Positions 17,006 to 27,229 of a stretch of 64,000 nucleotides of DNA are shown piece after piece (position 1 is the stretch's first letter; every line of letters begins with the position of its first letter). A model generated the notes under the pieces. The model made no database searches and had not been told where the DNA came from. It saw only the letters and a list, made by a program, of their open reading frames with translations. The stretch comes from Lachnospiraceae bacterium C10. Lineage in GTDB: Bacteria > Bacillota > Clostridia > Lachnospirales > Lachnospiraceae. The position numbers were made by a program, and so were the translations under genes. The stretch lies in the NCBI GenBank assembly GCA_900100095.1, contig FMTN01000007.1:1-64000 (forward strand), written 5' to 3'.

Positions 17006-18646
17006 TTAGTCATCAGACTCTTCATCTTCGGTTGTGTTGTAAACAGTTCTCTTACGAGCCATCTCATCGCTCTCAAGATATTCGTCGTATGTTGTAACCT
17101 TATCGATCAGACTTCCGTCAGGGAGGATCTCCATGATTCGGTTAGCGGTTGTCTGTACTACCTGGTGGTCACGGGAGGAGAAGAGAAGAACACCCTTGAA
17201 CTTCTTCAGTCCCTCATTTAAAGCAGTGATACTTTCCATATCCAGATGGTCGGTCGGCTCGTCAAGCATTAAGACATTGCTTGCTTCGATCATCATGCGG
17301 GATAAAAGAACACGAACCTTCTCACCACCGGATAATACCTTCATCTTCTTGTTACCGTCTTCGCCGGCGAAGAGCATACGTCCAAGGAAACCGCGGACAT
17401 AGGTTGCATCCTTGATTTCGGAGAACTGTGTCAGCCAGTCGGCGATGATCATATCGTTATCGAAGATCTTCGTGTTATCCTTCGGGAAGTAGGACTGGGA
17501 GGTTGTAACACCCCACTTGTAGTTACCTTCATCCGGTTCCATCTCACCGGAAAGGATCTCCATCAGAACCGTTTTAGCCAGTTCGTTACCGCCGACAAGA
17601 GCAATCTTGTCATCATGTCCGACAACGAAGGAAATGTTGTCTAAGACTTTCTTACCGTCAATGGTCTTGGAAATACCTTCAACGGTCAGTACCTCGTTAC
17701 CGATTTCACGCTTTGGACGGAAATCGATGTAAGGGTATTTACGGGAAGAAGGACGAATCTCCTCTAACTCAATCTTCTCCAAAGCCTTCTTACGGGAAGT
17801 AGCCTGCTTACTCTTGGAAGCGTTGGCAGAGAAGCGGGAGATGAATTCTTTTAATTCCTTAATCTGCTCCTCTTTCTTCTTGTTGGCCTCCTTACGCTGC
17901 TTTAAGATTAACTGGGAAGATTCATACCAGAAATCATAGTTACCGGCATAGATCTGAACCTTCGCATAATCGATATCAGCGGTGTGTGTACATACCTTAT
18001 TCAGGAAGTAACGGTCATGGGATACAACGATGACCGTGTTCTCGAAGTTGATCAGGAATTCCTCTAACCAGCCGATTGCATCCAGATCCAGGTGGTTGGT
18101 AGGCTCATCTAAAAGAAGGATGTCCGGATTACCGAAGAGGGCACGGGCAAGAAGAACCTTGACCTTGAGTGCACCCGGAAGTTCACTCATCAGACTGTAG
18201 TGGAAGTCAGGTCCGATGCCAAGGCCGTTTAAGAGCTGCTGGGCATCTGTCTCGGCATTCCAGCCGTCCATATCGGCAAATTCTGCCTCAAGCTCACTGG
18301 CGCGGATTCCATCCTCATCATTGAAGTCCTCTTTTGCGTAGATGGCATCTTTTTCTTTCATTACGTCGTAAAGATGCTGATTACCCATGATAACGGTATC
18401 AAGAACGGTAAAAGAGTCGTACTTGAAGTGATCCTGCTCTAAGAAAGAAAGACGCTGACCGGGTGTGATGATGATTTCACCGCTTGTTGGCTCCAACTGG
18501 CCGGAGAGGATCTTAAGGAAAGTAGACTTACCAGCACCGTTAGCACCGATAATACCGTAGCAGTTACCCTCGGTAAATTTAATGTTAACTTCTTCGAAAA
18601 GGGCTTTTTTGCCGAATCGAAGGGAAATGTTAGACGCCTGTATCAT
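17006..18646 (-). CDS. ABC-F family ATPase, YbiT-like, with degenerate second site
   Basis: A 546-aa cytoplasmic twin-ATPase of the ABC-F class, which act on ribosomes. NBD1 has an intact Walker A (GANGAGKS, 34-41), DEPTNHLD (180-187) and H-loop VSHDR, but its signature is LPGAL (156-160) instead of LSGGE. NBD2 has LSGGE (438-442) and DEPTDHLD (462-469), but its Walker A reads GGNELAKT (352-359), lacking the second Gly, and its H-loop reads SSRDH. The composite site made of NBD1 Walker motifs plus NBD2 signature is intact, while the other looks dead. E. coli YbiT, as I recall it, also lacks a canonical NBD1 signature. The P-site linker FSANASKSKQATSRKKALEK is typical of YbiT. The C-tail is acidic. 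I see no resistance context. Confidence 0.92.
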   Translation of the reverse strand: MIQASNISLRFGKKALFEEVNIKFTEGNCYGIIGANGAGKSTFLKILSGQLEPTSGEIIITPGQRLSFLEQDHFKYDSFTVLDTVIMGNQHLYDVMKEKDAIYAKEDFNDEDGIRASELEAEFADMDGWNAETDAQQLLNGLGIGPDFHYSLMSELPGALKVKVLLARALFGNPDILLLDEPTNHLDLDAIGWLEEFLINFENTVIVVSHDRYFLNKVCTHTADIDYAKVQIYAGNYDFWYESSQLILKQRKEANKKKEEQIKELKEFISRFSANASKSKQATSRKKALEKIELEEIRPSSRKYPYIDFRPKREIGNEVLTVEGISKTIDGKKVLDNISFVVGHDDKIALVGGNELAKTVLMEILSGEMEPDEGNYKWGVTTSQSYFPKDNTKIFDNDMIIADWLTQFSEIKDATYVRGFLGRMLFAGEDGNKKMKVLSGGEKVRVLLSRMMIEASNVLMLDEPTDHLDMESITALNEGLKKFKGVLLFSSRDHQVVQTTANRIMEILPDGSLIDKVTTYDEYLESDEMARKRTVYNTTEDEESDD

Positions 18647-18820
18647 TTAGTTTCCTTTCCGGACGATTGTCCTAAAAAAATATTTCTATATATAATGCGT
18701 AAAATACGCAAACATATTTATTCTACAGACATCTTTCTTTTTTTTCAAGGTGATTTACCACAATGTGGGGATTGTTAGGAATTGTCCCCAATTAAGAACA
18801 GAAAAAGGACACTGGTCTTA

Positions 18821-18849
18821 TTGATTTTTTCCAAAAAAAATTCTATATT
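18821..18849 (+). promoter_or_regulatory. Candidate nifJ promoter
   Basis: TTGATT (18821-18826), a 17-nt spacer and TATATT (18844-18849) in a very AT-rich region. A small inverted repeat CGACAT-N8-ATGTCG follows in the leader. Upstream, around 18761-18790, TGGGGA and TCCCCA arms form another inverted repeat. Confidence 0.5.
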
Positions 18850-18912
18850 TTTTATATGCGACATGATGCAAAATGTCGTTTTGTTTAAAAAGTATTCGTA
18901 GGAGGAAAATTC

Positions 18913-21900
18913 ATGAAGAGAGCAATGAAAACCATGGATGGTAACCATGCAGCAGCTCATGCATCTTATGCATTTACTGATGTAGCGGCTATCTATCCTA
19001 TCACCCCATCCTCTGTTATGGCTGAAGCTTCTGATGAGTGGGCAACCGCTGGTCGTAAGAACATCTTTGGTCAGACAGTACAGATCACAGAGATGCAGTC
19101 CGAGGCAGGTGCAGCAGGTGCTGTACACGGATCTCTTGCTGTAGGTGCTTTAACAACTACCTTCACAGCTTCTCAGGGTCTTCTGCTTATGATCCCGAAC
19201 CTCTATAAGATCGCCGGTGAGGGACTTCCGGGAGTATTCAACGTATCTGCACGTTGCGTAGCTTCCCACGCACTTAATATCTTCGGTGACCACTCCGATG
19301 TATACGCTTGCCGTCAGACTGGTGTAGCTATGCTTTGTGAGTCCTCCGTTCAGGAAGTTATGGACCTTACTCCGGTTGCACATCTTGCAGCTCTTAAGGG
19401 TTCCGTTCCATTCATTAACTTCTTTGATGGATTCCGTACATCACACGAGATTCAGAAGATTGAGACTTGGGATTACAAGGATCTTGCTGATATGTGCGAT
19501 ATGGATGCAGTTACTGCATATCGTCAGAAGGCATTAAATCCTAACCACCCGGTTGAGATGGGATCTGCTCAGAACCCGGATATCTTCTTCCAGACTCGTG
19601 AGGCTTGCAACGAGACTTACGATAACCTTCCAGCTATCGTTACAGAGTACATGAACAAGGTTAACGAGAAGATCGGAACAGACTACAAGCTGTTCAACTA
19701 CTATGGTGCTGAGGATGCTGAGAGCATCATCATCGCTATGGGTTCTGTATGTGAGACAATCGATGAGACAATCGATTACCTTGTTGCTAAGGGTGAGAAG
19801 GTCGGCGTTGTTAAGGTTCGTCTGTACCGTCCATTCGTTAAGGAAGCTTTAATCGAGGCTATTCCAGACTCTGTTAAGCGTATTTCTGTACTTGATCGTA
19901 CAAAGGAGCCAGGTTCTATCGGTGAGCCATTATACTTAGACGTTGTTGCAGCTCTTAAGGGCAGCAAGTTCGATCAGGTTCCTGTATTTACAGGTCGTTA
20001 TGGTCTTGGTTCTAAGGATACAACTCCTGGACAGATCATTTCTGTATTCAGAAACACAGAGAAGGAGCGTTTCACAATCGGTATCATCGATGATGTTACA
20101 AACCTTTCTCTTGAGATCAAGGAGAACCCTGTTACTACTCCAGAGGGAACAACAAACTGTAAGTTCTGGGGATTAGGAGCAGATGGTACTGTAGGTGCTA
20201 ATAAGAACTCCATCAAGATCATCGGTGATAACACTGATATGTTCGCACAGGCTTACTTCGACTATGATTCTAAGAAGTCTGGTGGTGTTACTATTTCTCA
20301 CCTTCGTTTTGGTCATACACCAATTCGTTCTACATACCTGATCAGCCAGGCTAACTTCGTAGCATGTCACTGTACTGCATACATCTACAAGTACAACATG
20401 GTTCAGGATCTTGTACCGGGCGGAACATTCCTCTTCAACACACAGTGGTCTGTTGATGAGTTAGATGAGAAGCTTCCGGGACAGGTTAAGCGTTATATCG
20501 CTGAGAACAACATCAACTTCTACATCATCGATGGTGTTAAGATCGGTAAGGAGATCGGTCTTGGTAAGAGAATTAATACAGTACTTCAGTCTGCATTCTT
20601 CTCTCTTACAAAGCTCATCCCAGAGGAGCAGGTTCTTCAGTTAATGAAGGATGCGGCTACAAAGTCTTACGCTGCAAAGGGTGATGACATCGTTAAGATG
20701 AACCACGATGCTATCGATGCTGGTGCTACAGCATACGTTAAGGTTGAGGTTCCAGAGTCATGGAAGAACGCTGAGGATATGGATTTCGCACAGGAGATCA
20801 GCGGAGATCGTGAGGATGCTGTTGCATTCGTTAAGGATATCCAGCAGAAGGTTAACGGACAGACAGGTAACACAATCCCTGTATCTGTTGTTAAGAAGTA
20901 CGCTGATGGTGTTACACCATCCGGTACAGCTGCATTCGAGAAGCGTGGTGTAGCAACTGATGTTCCTACATGGAATGTTGACAAGTGTATCCAGTGTAAC
21001 CAGTGTTCTTATGTCTGCCCACATGCTGCTATTCGTCCAGTAGCTATGACAGAGGCTGAGGCAGCTGCAGCACCTGCAGTTCTTGCTTCTAAGGATATGA
21101 ACGGTATGCCTGGTAACAAGTTCGCAATCGCTGTATCTGTTATGGATTGTACTGGTTGTGGTTCTTGTGCTAACGTATGTCCTGTTGATGCTCTTACTAT
21201 GGCTTCCTTCGAGGAGAATGAGGATAAGCAGGCAGGCTTCGATTACGCTGTATCTCTTCCAGAGAAGACAGACGTTATCGAGAAGTTCAAGGCTAACACA
21301 GTTAAGGGCTCTCAGTTCAAGCAGCCATTACTTGAGTTCTCAGGTGCTTGTGGCGGATGTGGTGAGACTCCATACGCTAAGCTGATCACTCAGCTCTTCG
21401 GTGATAGAATGTACATCGCTAACGCAACAGGATGTTCTTCTATCTGGGGTAACTCTTCACCTTCTACACCATACACAGTAAATGCTAAGGGACAGGGTCC
21501 TGCTTGGTCTAACTCTCTGTTCGAGGATGCTGCAGAGTTTGGTTACGGTATGTTACTTGCACAGCGTGCAATCCGTGATCGTCTTGCAGACAACATCGAT
21601 GCATTAGTAGAGAACACATCTGATGCTGACGTTAAGGCTGCAGCAGCAGAGTGGAAGGATACCTTCAATGTAGGCCTTACAAACGGCGCTGCAACAGATA
21701 AGCTCGTAGCAGCTCTTGAGAAGGAAGGTTCCGATGCAGCTAAGGCTATCGTAGCTGAGAAGGATTTCCTTGCTAAGAAGTCTCAGTGGATCTTCGGTGG
21801 AGACGGATGGGCTTACGATATCGGATTCGGTGGATTAGACCACGTTATCGCTTCCGGTAAGGACATCAACATCATGGTATTCGATACTGAGGTTTACTCT

Positions 21901-22434
21901 AATACAGGTGGACAGTCTTCTAAGTCTACACCAGCAGGTGCTATCGCTCAGTTCGCTGCAGGCGGTAAGGAGACAAAGAAGAAGGATCTTGCAGGTATCG
22001 CAATGTCTTACGGTTACGTTTACGTAGCTCAGATCGCTATGGGCGCTGATATGAATCAGTGTGTTAAGGCAATCGCTGAGGCTGAGGCTTACCCAGGTCC
22101 ATCTATCATCATTGCATACGCTCCATGTATCAACCATGGTATCAAGAAGGGTATGGCAAAGGCTCAGACTGAGGAGAAGCTCGCTGTTGAGGCAGGTTAC
22201 TGGTTCAACTTCAGATTCAACCCAGCTCTTGCTGCAGAGGGTAAGGATGCATTCTCACTTGACTCTAAGGCACCTACTGGAAACTTCCAGGAATTCCTTA
22301 AGGGTGAGAACCGTTACGCTGCACTTGCTAAGTTCAACCCGAATAAGGCTGCTCAGCTGTTCACTCAGTCCGAGAAGACTTATAAGGAGCGTTACGACTA
22401 CCTGAACAAGTTAGTTGATCTGTACAAGGCTTAA
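18913..22434 (+). CDS. nifJ: Pyruvate:ferredoxin (flavodoxin) oxidoreductase
   Basis: An 1173-aa single-chain PFOR that oxidises pyruvate with CoA to acetyl-CoA and CO2 and reduces ferredoxin, central to clostridial fermentation. Domain order is standard: N-terminal pyruvate-binding domain (YPITPSSVMAE), domain II, gamma domain, then two 4Fe-4S motifs (CIQCNQCSYVCP and CTGCGSCANVCP). A further cysteine pair is in GACGGCGETPYAK. The TPP domain includes GDGWAYDIGFGGLDH and NTGGQSSKSTP. Codon use is strongly biased, consistent with very high expression, and GTAGGAGG lies before ATG 18913. It is monocistronic, with its own promoter and terminator. Confidence 0.98.
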   Translation: MKRAMKTMDGNHAAAHASYAFTDVAAIYPITPSSVMAEASDEWATAGRKNIFGQTVQITEMQSEAGAAGAVHGSLAVGALTTTFTASQGLLLMIPNLYKIAGEGLPGVFNVSARCVASHALNIFGDHSDVYACRQTGVAMLCESSVQEVMDLTPVAHLAALKGSVPFINFFDGFRTSHEIQKIETWDYKDLADMCDMDAVTAYRQKALNPNHPVEMGSAQNPDIFFQTREACNETYDNLPAIVTEYMNKVNEKIGTDYKLFNYYGAEDAESIIIAMGSVCETIDETIDYLVAKGEKVGVVKVRLYRPFVKEALIEAIPDSVKRISVLDRTKEPGSIGEPLYLDVVAALKGSKFDQVPVFTGRYGLGSKDTTPGQIISVFRNTEKERFTIGIIDDVTNLSLEIKENPVTTPEGTTNCKFWGLGADGTVGANKNSIKIIGDNTDMFAQAYFDYDSKKSGGVTISHLRFGHTPIRSTYLISQANFVACHCTAYIYKYNMVQDLVPGGTFLFNTQWSVDELDEKLPGQVKRYIAENNINFYIIDGVKIGKEIGLGKRINTVLQSAFFSLTKLIPEEQVLQLMKDAATKSYAAKGDDIVKMNHDAIDAGATAYVKVEVPESWKNAEDMDFAQEISGDREDAVAFVKDIQQKVNGQTGNTIPVSVVKKYADGVTPSGTAAFEKRGVATDVPTWNVDKCIQCNQCSYVCPHAAIRPVAMTEAEAAAAPAVLASKDMNGMPGNKFAIAVSVMDCTGCGSCANVCPVDALTMASFEENEDKQAGFDYAVSLPEKTDVIEKFKANTVKGSQFKQPLLEFSGACGGCGETPYAKLITQLFGDRMYIANATGCSSIWGNSSPSTPYTVNAKGQGPAWSNSLFEDAAEFGYGMLLAQRAIRDRLADNIDALVENTSDADVKAAAAEWKDTFNVGLTNGAATDKLVAALEKEGSDAAKAIVAEKDFLAKKSQWIFGGDGWAYDIGFGGLDHVIASGKDINIMVFDTEVYSNTGGQSSKSTPAGAIAQFAAGGKETKKKDLAGIAMSYGYVYVAQIAMGADMNQCVKAIAEAEAYPGPSIIIAYAPCINHGIKKGMAKAQTEEKLAVEAGYWFNFRFNPALAAEGKDAFSLDSKAPTGNFQEFLKGENRYAALAKFNPNKAAQLFTQSEKTYKERYDYLNKLVDLYKA

Positions 22435-22463
22435 TTCATATTAAGTTTTCATAGAACGCGGGA

Positions 22464-22500
22464 GACCGCCGTACCACGAAAGTGGTGCGGCGGTCTTTTT
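22464..22500 (+). terminator. Terminator after nifJ
   Basis: A strong GC stem GACCGCCGTACCAC-GAAA-GTGGTGCGGCGGTC is followed by a T-rich run starting at 22496. Confidence 0.95.
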
Positions 22501-22586
22501 CCTTTTTAGAATCTGATATAACGCAGCGCAAGAGTGTGGTATAATATTTGGTACGTTATTTACGGATGAATATGTGAGGTCGGAAG

Positions 22587-25500
22587 ATGAAGTGGAAAAA
22601 GCTTTTTCAAAATAAAACATTGCAGGCAGGACAGTCCATGTGCCGAGATGGAGGGGTAGCGCTGATCTCTGTGGATCACCGGATATATACGGCGAATGTA
22701 ACGGGGCCGGATGGGGATATACATACGGTGCAGGTGCAGGACTTTGGAGACAGTATGCCTCCGAGTCTGTATTGTAATTGTGCCTTTGCGGAGGAAGGAA
22801 TTCGTTGCGCTCATATGGCTGCCCTTTTGTACTGGATGGAAGAGGAGCGGGAAGGTGGCAAGAAGGAGCAGGAGCTGATTCTTTCTTCCGACGCTTTTCC
22901 GGCAACCAGTCAGAAGGAGAACATCGAAGGCCTTCCATTGTACCGGCAGACTTATCATTATTTTTCTATAGCGACAGCGACTGAAAATTATATCCTGACG
23001 AAGGAAGATGTCGAAAAAGCAAAAGAGATGATTGCATCAAAAGAGGTTCTGTTACGCTCCTGTACGACGGACTATACAAGGAATCATTTTCGGTATTTTC
23101 AGCCGGATGATGAAACCGGAGGTCTTGTTCTAACGGTGGAGGGTGTATACAAGGGAGAAAATTCTCATGTACGGAACGCTCAGGGAGGAAGACTGCTGAA
23201 AGTTGTCCTCGACCGTAAAAATATACTGTCCATGTACTGCTCGGTGATGGATTGTCCGTCCTATGATCCGTATTCCGGAAGCTGGTATTATCGAACAGAT
23301 ACCAATCGACCGTTGTGCAGCCATATTATCGCGCTTCTCATGTTGGCAGATGCCTATGTGGCAGAACATCCGGAATTGGGGGATGCGACGGATATGCTGG
23401 GGGAGTCGCTACTGCAGGCTTTTTCGGATGGAGAGACATCGATTTCCAGGCATTCCCTTAAGCCGGTGGTAAAGCTTGTTCCACGTCTTCGACTGACTAC
23501 CAGATTCAGTGAGAGTGATCAGGAATATACCAATCGAAGGTTTCATGTTAAGGCAGAACCGGAGTTGGCGGTGGAATTTAAAGTGGGAACGGACAAGTTA
23601 TACATTGTCAAAAATCTTAAAGAACTGCATCAGGCAGTAACCCATCGCCTGTTCCTTGGACTGGGAAAGAAAAACGGTATTCAGTTCGCGACAGAGACCT
23701 TTACGGAAAAAAGTCAGGCTCTGTACGATTTTCTGGATCGGGCATTAAGAGAAGAGTTTTTCCGAAAGGACTTAAATGACGGTGTTTCTGAGTTTTCTGT
23801 AACAAAGGAATTGATTTTATATGGACAGCGTCTGGATGAATTCTTCTCTATTGTAGAAGGCGACGAACTGGAACTTGTCGATAAGACGGAGATTCCGAAT
23901 GGAAAGAGAAATGTTGTAGCGAAAGACCGTGAGTTGACCCTTTCTCTTCGCGCCTTTCCTCATAAAGACAAAAATGGCAAATTTGATGGAGTTACTCTGG
24001 ATGGAACGCTTCCTCAGTTTATACAGGGCAGTGAAGATTCCTATTATCTGTCAAGAGGATTTTTCTATCGTATACCGAAGGATAATGCAAAAGCTCTGGC
24101 GCCTTTCATTGCAGCATCGGATGAGGGGATGATACAGATTCTGATCGGAAGACAGAGACTGTCGGATTTTTACTATCATGTTCTGCCGAAGGTATCGCGC
24201 TATGTGGATTTGTCAGAGGCACAAAAGGGAGTGATCGAGCAGTATCTGCCGCCGGAAGCATCCTTCTATTTTTATCTGGATGCGGTAGAAGAGGATGTGA
24301 CCTGTGCCGTTATGGCAGAGTATGATGGAGAAAAATATTATCTGGGGAATCAGGAAGAGCTTTTGAATCGAGAGAATTTCTTCCGTGATTTGAATTTAGA
24401 GAACCGGATCATTGCAACCGTATGCAGTTTTTTTCCGGATTATGATGACAGGAAGAAGGAATTCTACACCGGTAAAAATGAGGAAGTCATCTATCGGATT
24501 CTGACAGAAGGTGTAGCGCAACTGATGGAGCTGGGGGAAGTGTCCACCACAAGGGCATTTGAGAATCTGTCTGTTCGAACCGGTTGGAATCTTTCTGTTG
24601 GTGTTTCGGTTAATGCCAATCTGTTACAGCTGACCGTTCTGTCACAGGATATTCCCCAGGAGGAACTGATAGAGCTTTTGGACAGCTATAAGAGAAAGCG
24701 CACCTTCCATCGCCTTAGAAACGGAGAATTTCTAAGTCTGACAGAGGGGGACTCCGTTGCTGTGTTAGAGCAGATGATGGAAGATCTGCATCTGTCTGTG
24801 AAGGAATTTACCAAGGGAAAGATGGAGATTCCTTCCTATCGTGCACTGTATCTGAATAAGATGCTGGAAGAGCATGATGAGATTGCAACGGATCGCGATC
24901 GCGCATTCAAGACCCTGGTGAAAAGTTTTAAGACCCTGCGTGATGCAGATTATGATGTGCCACCTTCTCTTAAGCCGGTTCTTCGAAATTATCAGAAGCA
25001 GGGATTCCGCTGGATTCTGACGCTGGCAGGATACGGGTTCCATGGAATTCTTGCAGATGAGATGGGACTTGGTAAAACACTGGAGATGATCGCAGCCCTT
25101 GTGTATGAAAAGCAACAGGGGAATCTTCAGCGAAGCCTTGTGGTATGTCCGGCGTCCCTGGTATACAACTGGATGGTGGAACTGGCACGTTTCGCACCGG
25201 AGTTAAAGGCAGAGGCTGTTGACGGAAGTAAGGAGAACCGTAGAAAAATTCTTGCGAAAAATGATCAGGATATTCTTGTGACATCCTATGATTTACTGCG
25301 GCGTGATATTGCAGAATATGAAGATTATCAGTTTACCTATCAGATACTGGATGAGGCGCAGTACATTAAGAATCCGAAATCCGGAATGAGTAAGGCAGTG
25401 AAGATTATAAAAAGTACACATCGTTTTGCCCTTTCCGGAACACCGATTGAGAACCGGTTATCGGAGCTTTGGAGTATTTTTGATTATCTGATGCCCGGCT

Positions 25501-26363
25501 TTTTATATGATTATGAGACCTTCCGCGAAGATTATGAAACACCGATTGTTGCGGAAAAGGATGAATGGGTCAGCAAGCGCCTGTCAGCCATGACCTCGCC
25601 TTTCATATTAAGAAGAAAGAAGGAAAGCGTATTAAAAGATCTGCCGGAGAAGCTGGAAGAGATCCGCTATACCAATTTTTCTTCGGCACAGCGGAAAATC
25701 TATGACAGTCAGCTGCTTCGGATGAAAAAGACCATTGAGGCAACTTCCGGTGAAGATTTTAAGAAAAATAAAATGAAGATTCTTGCGGATATTACAAGAC
25801 TTCGCCAGATCTGTTGTGATCCGACCCTTCTTTTTGAAGATTATAAAGGGGAATCCTCCAAGAAGGAAATGCTCCTGGAATTGATTCGGGATGCAATGGA
25901 GGACGGGCATAAGATGCTTGTTTTTTCGCAGTTTACATCGATGCTTGAGAAAATCGGCGATGCTTTGCATGAGCAGGGAATTCCTTTTTATACGATTACC
26001 GGTGAGACGAAGAAGGAGAAAAGGCTGGCGTTGGTCAACGCATTCAACACGGATGAGGTTCCGGTATTTCTGATTTCTTTAAAAGCGGGAGGAACAGGAC
26101 TGAATCTCACGGGAGCGGATATGGTAATACATTATGATCCGTGGTGGAATGTAGCGGCTGAAAATCAGGCGACAGATCGTGCACATCGAATCGGACAGAA
26201 AAAGAAGGTTTCCGTATATAAATTAATAGCAAAAGGTACCATCGAGGAAAGGATTCTTGTGATGCAGCAGGAAAAGCAGAATCTTGCAGACGAGATTCTT
26301 TCGGGAGAGGGAAAGAGTCTCAGCAGTATGACGAAAGAAGAACTGCTTGAAATCCTTGGATGA
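22587..26363 (+). CDS. SNF2-family ATPase with SWIM zinc finger
   Basis: A 1258-aa Swi2/Snf2-type DNA translocase. The N-terminus carries a SWIM zinc motif (CNCAFAEEGIRCAHMAAL: CxC and CxH). A long middle region corresponds to the bacterial SNF2-associated domain. The ATPase core is C-terminal: DEMGLGKTLEMIAAL (motif I), ILDEAQYIKN (motif II), LSGTPIENRLSELWS (III), then SLKAGGTGLNLTGADMVIHY (V) and ATDRAHRIGQKKKV (VI). All helicase motifs look intact. Such proteins remodel protein-DNA or RNA polymerase complexes (RapA-like) or serve in defence; here the neighbours are housekeeping genes. An extended -10 TGGTATAAT lies at about 22540-22548. Confidence 0.93.
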   Translation: MKWKKLFQNKTLQAGQSMCRDGGVALISVDHRIYTANVTGPDGDIHTVQVQDFGDSMPPSLYCNCAFAEEGIRCAHMAALLYWMEEEREGGKKEQELILSSDAFPATSQKENIEGLPLYRQTYHYFSIATATENYILTKEDVEKAKEMIASKEVLLRSCTTDYTRNHFRYFQPDDETGGLVLTVEGVYKGENSHVRNAQGGRLLKVVLDRKNILSMYCSVMDCPSYDPYSGSWYYRTDTNRPLCSHIIALLMLADAYVAEHPELGDATDMLGESLLQAFSDGETSISRHSLKPVVKLVPRLRLTTRFSESDQEYTNRRFHVKAEPELAVEFKVGTDKLYIVKNLKELHQAVTHRLFLGLGKKNGIQFATETFTEKSQALYDFLDRALREEFFRKDLNDGVSEFSVTKELILYGQRLDEFFSIVEGDELELVDKTEIPNGKRNVVAKDRELTLSLRAFPHKDKNGKFDGVTLDGTLPQFIQGSEDSYYLSRGFFYRIPKDNAKALAPFIAASDEGMIQILIGRQRLSDFYYHVLPKVSRYVDLSEAQKGVIEQYLPPEASFYFYLDAVEEDVTCAVMAEYDGEKYYLGNQEELLNRENFFRDLNLENRIIATVCSFFPDYDDRKKEFYTGKNEEVIYRILTEGVAQLMELGEVSTTRAFENLSVRTGWNLSVGVSVNANLLQLTVLSQDIPQEELIELLDSYKRKRTFHRLRNGEFLSLTEGDSVAVLEQMMEDLHLSVKEFTKGKMEIPSYRALYLNKMLEEHDEIATDRDRAFKTLVKSFKTLRDADYDVPPSLKPVLRNYQKQGFRWILTLAGYGFHGILADEMGLGKTLEMIAALVYEKQQGNLQRSLVVCPASLVYNWMVELARFAPELKAEAVDGSKENRRKILAKNDQDILVTSYDLLRRDIAEYEDYQFTYQILDEAQYIKNPKSGMSKAVKIIKSTHRFALSGTPIENRLSELWSIFDYLMPGFLYDYETFREDYETPIVAEKDEWVSKRLSAMTSPFILRRKKESVLKDLPEKLEEIRYTNFSSAQRKIYDSQLLRMKKTIEATSGEDFKKNKMKILADITRLRQICCDPTLLFEDYKGESSKKEMLLELIRDAMEDGHKMLVFSQFTSMLEKIGDALHEQGIPFYTITGETKKEKRLALVNAFNTDEVPVFLISLKAGGTGLNLTGADMVIHYDPWWNVAAENQATDRAHRIGQKKKVSVYKLIAKGTIEERILVMQQEKQNLADEILSGEGKSLSSMTKEELLEILG

Positions 26364-26454
26364 TACATTGCTATTCCGTTTCATAAATGATAAGATACAT
26401 GAGGAGACTGCTGCGTGGCAGCCTTCTTAGTATGCAGAATTCAGGGAGTAAGAC

Positions 26455-27129
26455 ATGTCAGATAGTCAGAACCAGACAGAAGATTTTAGCGGAGACGCGT
26501 TACTTATTCAGATTGATGCCTTTCGGGACAAGGCGAAGCAGCTTCAGTCGCTGATTGGTGCGAAGCAGAAGAAGGTTGTTGCTTTGGAATCGCTTGTAAA
26601 GGAAAGGGAGGCAGCACTGTCTGAAAAGGAATACAAGATTGCGCAGCTTCAGAGGGAACTGGATGAGAAGCAGGAGGAGGCAGATTCTCTTGTTACAACA
26701 GTGGAAGCGCAGGTGGATCGTATGCTCTCTTCCATGAGAGGCGATCTTGTACATCTTGAGAAAGAGATTTCGGATAAGATTGCGGCAGGCAATCAGGAAG
26801 AAGCACAAAAGCTTGCAGAGATATTGTCTAAGGTATCGGATTCAATTGAAGAGATGAAGGAATCTCTGGCAGAGGATCCGGATGCGCTGTCCTTAGATGA
26901 TGTTAGACGTGAGCTTTCTGATAAGATTCATTCCGAGAATGTAAAAGTGTATCGTAATTTGACAGATACGGTCAAGGAACTGGATCATGCAGAGGATATG
27001 AATGTATCCATGGAGATGCGTTATCAGTCACTTAAGAAGCGAAATATGGTTACAACGGTATTTTTGATTATTGAATTCATTGCGTTGGTATTTATCCTTC
27101 TTGGTGTGTTTCATGTAATTACATTTTAG
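26455..27129 (+). CDS. Coiled-coil protein with C-terminal membrane anchor
   Basis: A 224-aa protein of unknown function. Residues about 20-85 are predicted coiled coil with heptad Leu/Ile (LQSLIGAKQKKVVALESLV, then KIAQLQRELDEKQEEADSL). The middle is acidic and helical. One hydrophobic segment ends the chain (NMVTTVFLIIEFIALVFILL), so the protein is probably tail-anchored with its coiled coil in the cytoplasm. It lies 91 nt after the SNF2 gene and ends at a terminator at 27136. I do not recognise a family. Confidence 0.75.
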   Translation: MSDSQNQTEDFSGDALLIQIDAFRDKAKQLQSLIGAKQKKVVALESLVKEREAALSEKEYKIAQLQRELDEKQEEADSLVTTVEAQVDRMLSSMRGDLVHLEKEISDKIAAGNQEEAQKLAEILSKVSDSIEEMKESLAEDPDALSLDDVRRELSDKIHSENVKVYRNLTDTVKELDHAEDMNVSMEMRYQSLKKRNMVTTVFLIIEFIALVFILLGVFHVITF

Positions 27130-27135
27130 TTTTTT

Positions 27136-27166
27136 GCCGCAGATACATGGTTTTCTGCGGCTTTAT
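27136..27166 (+). terminator. Terminator after coiled-coil gene
   Basis: Stem GCCGCAGA / TCTGCGGC (27136-27161) with a T-rich tail. Confidence 0.75.
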
Positions 27167-27229
27167 CTTAGTTGGGGTTAAAAAGGGGTCGTAACTTTAC
27201 TTACATTTACAATCAAAGGAGTAAAATTT

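Noticed and set aside
17006-18646. ABC-F protein as an antibiotic-resistance factor
   Set aside because: The linker is YbiT-like, not of the long ARE type, and no resistance genes are nearby.
22587-26363. SNF2 ATPase as part of a phage-defence island (DISARM-like)
   Set aside because: Neighbours are PFOR, a coiled-coil protein and pyrophosphatase; no methylase, PLD or DUF1998 partner is present.
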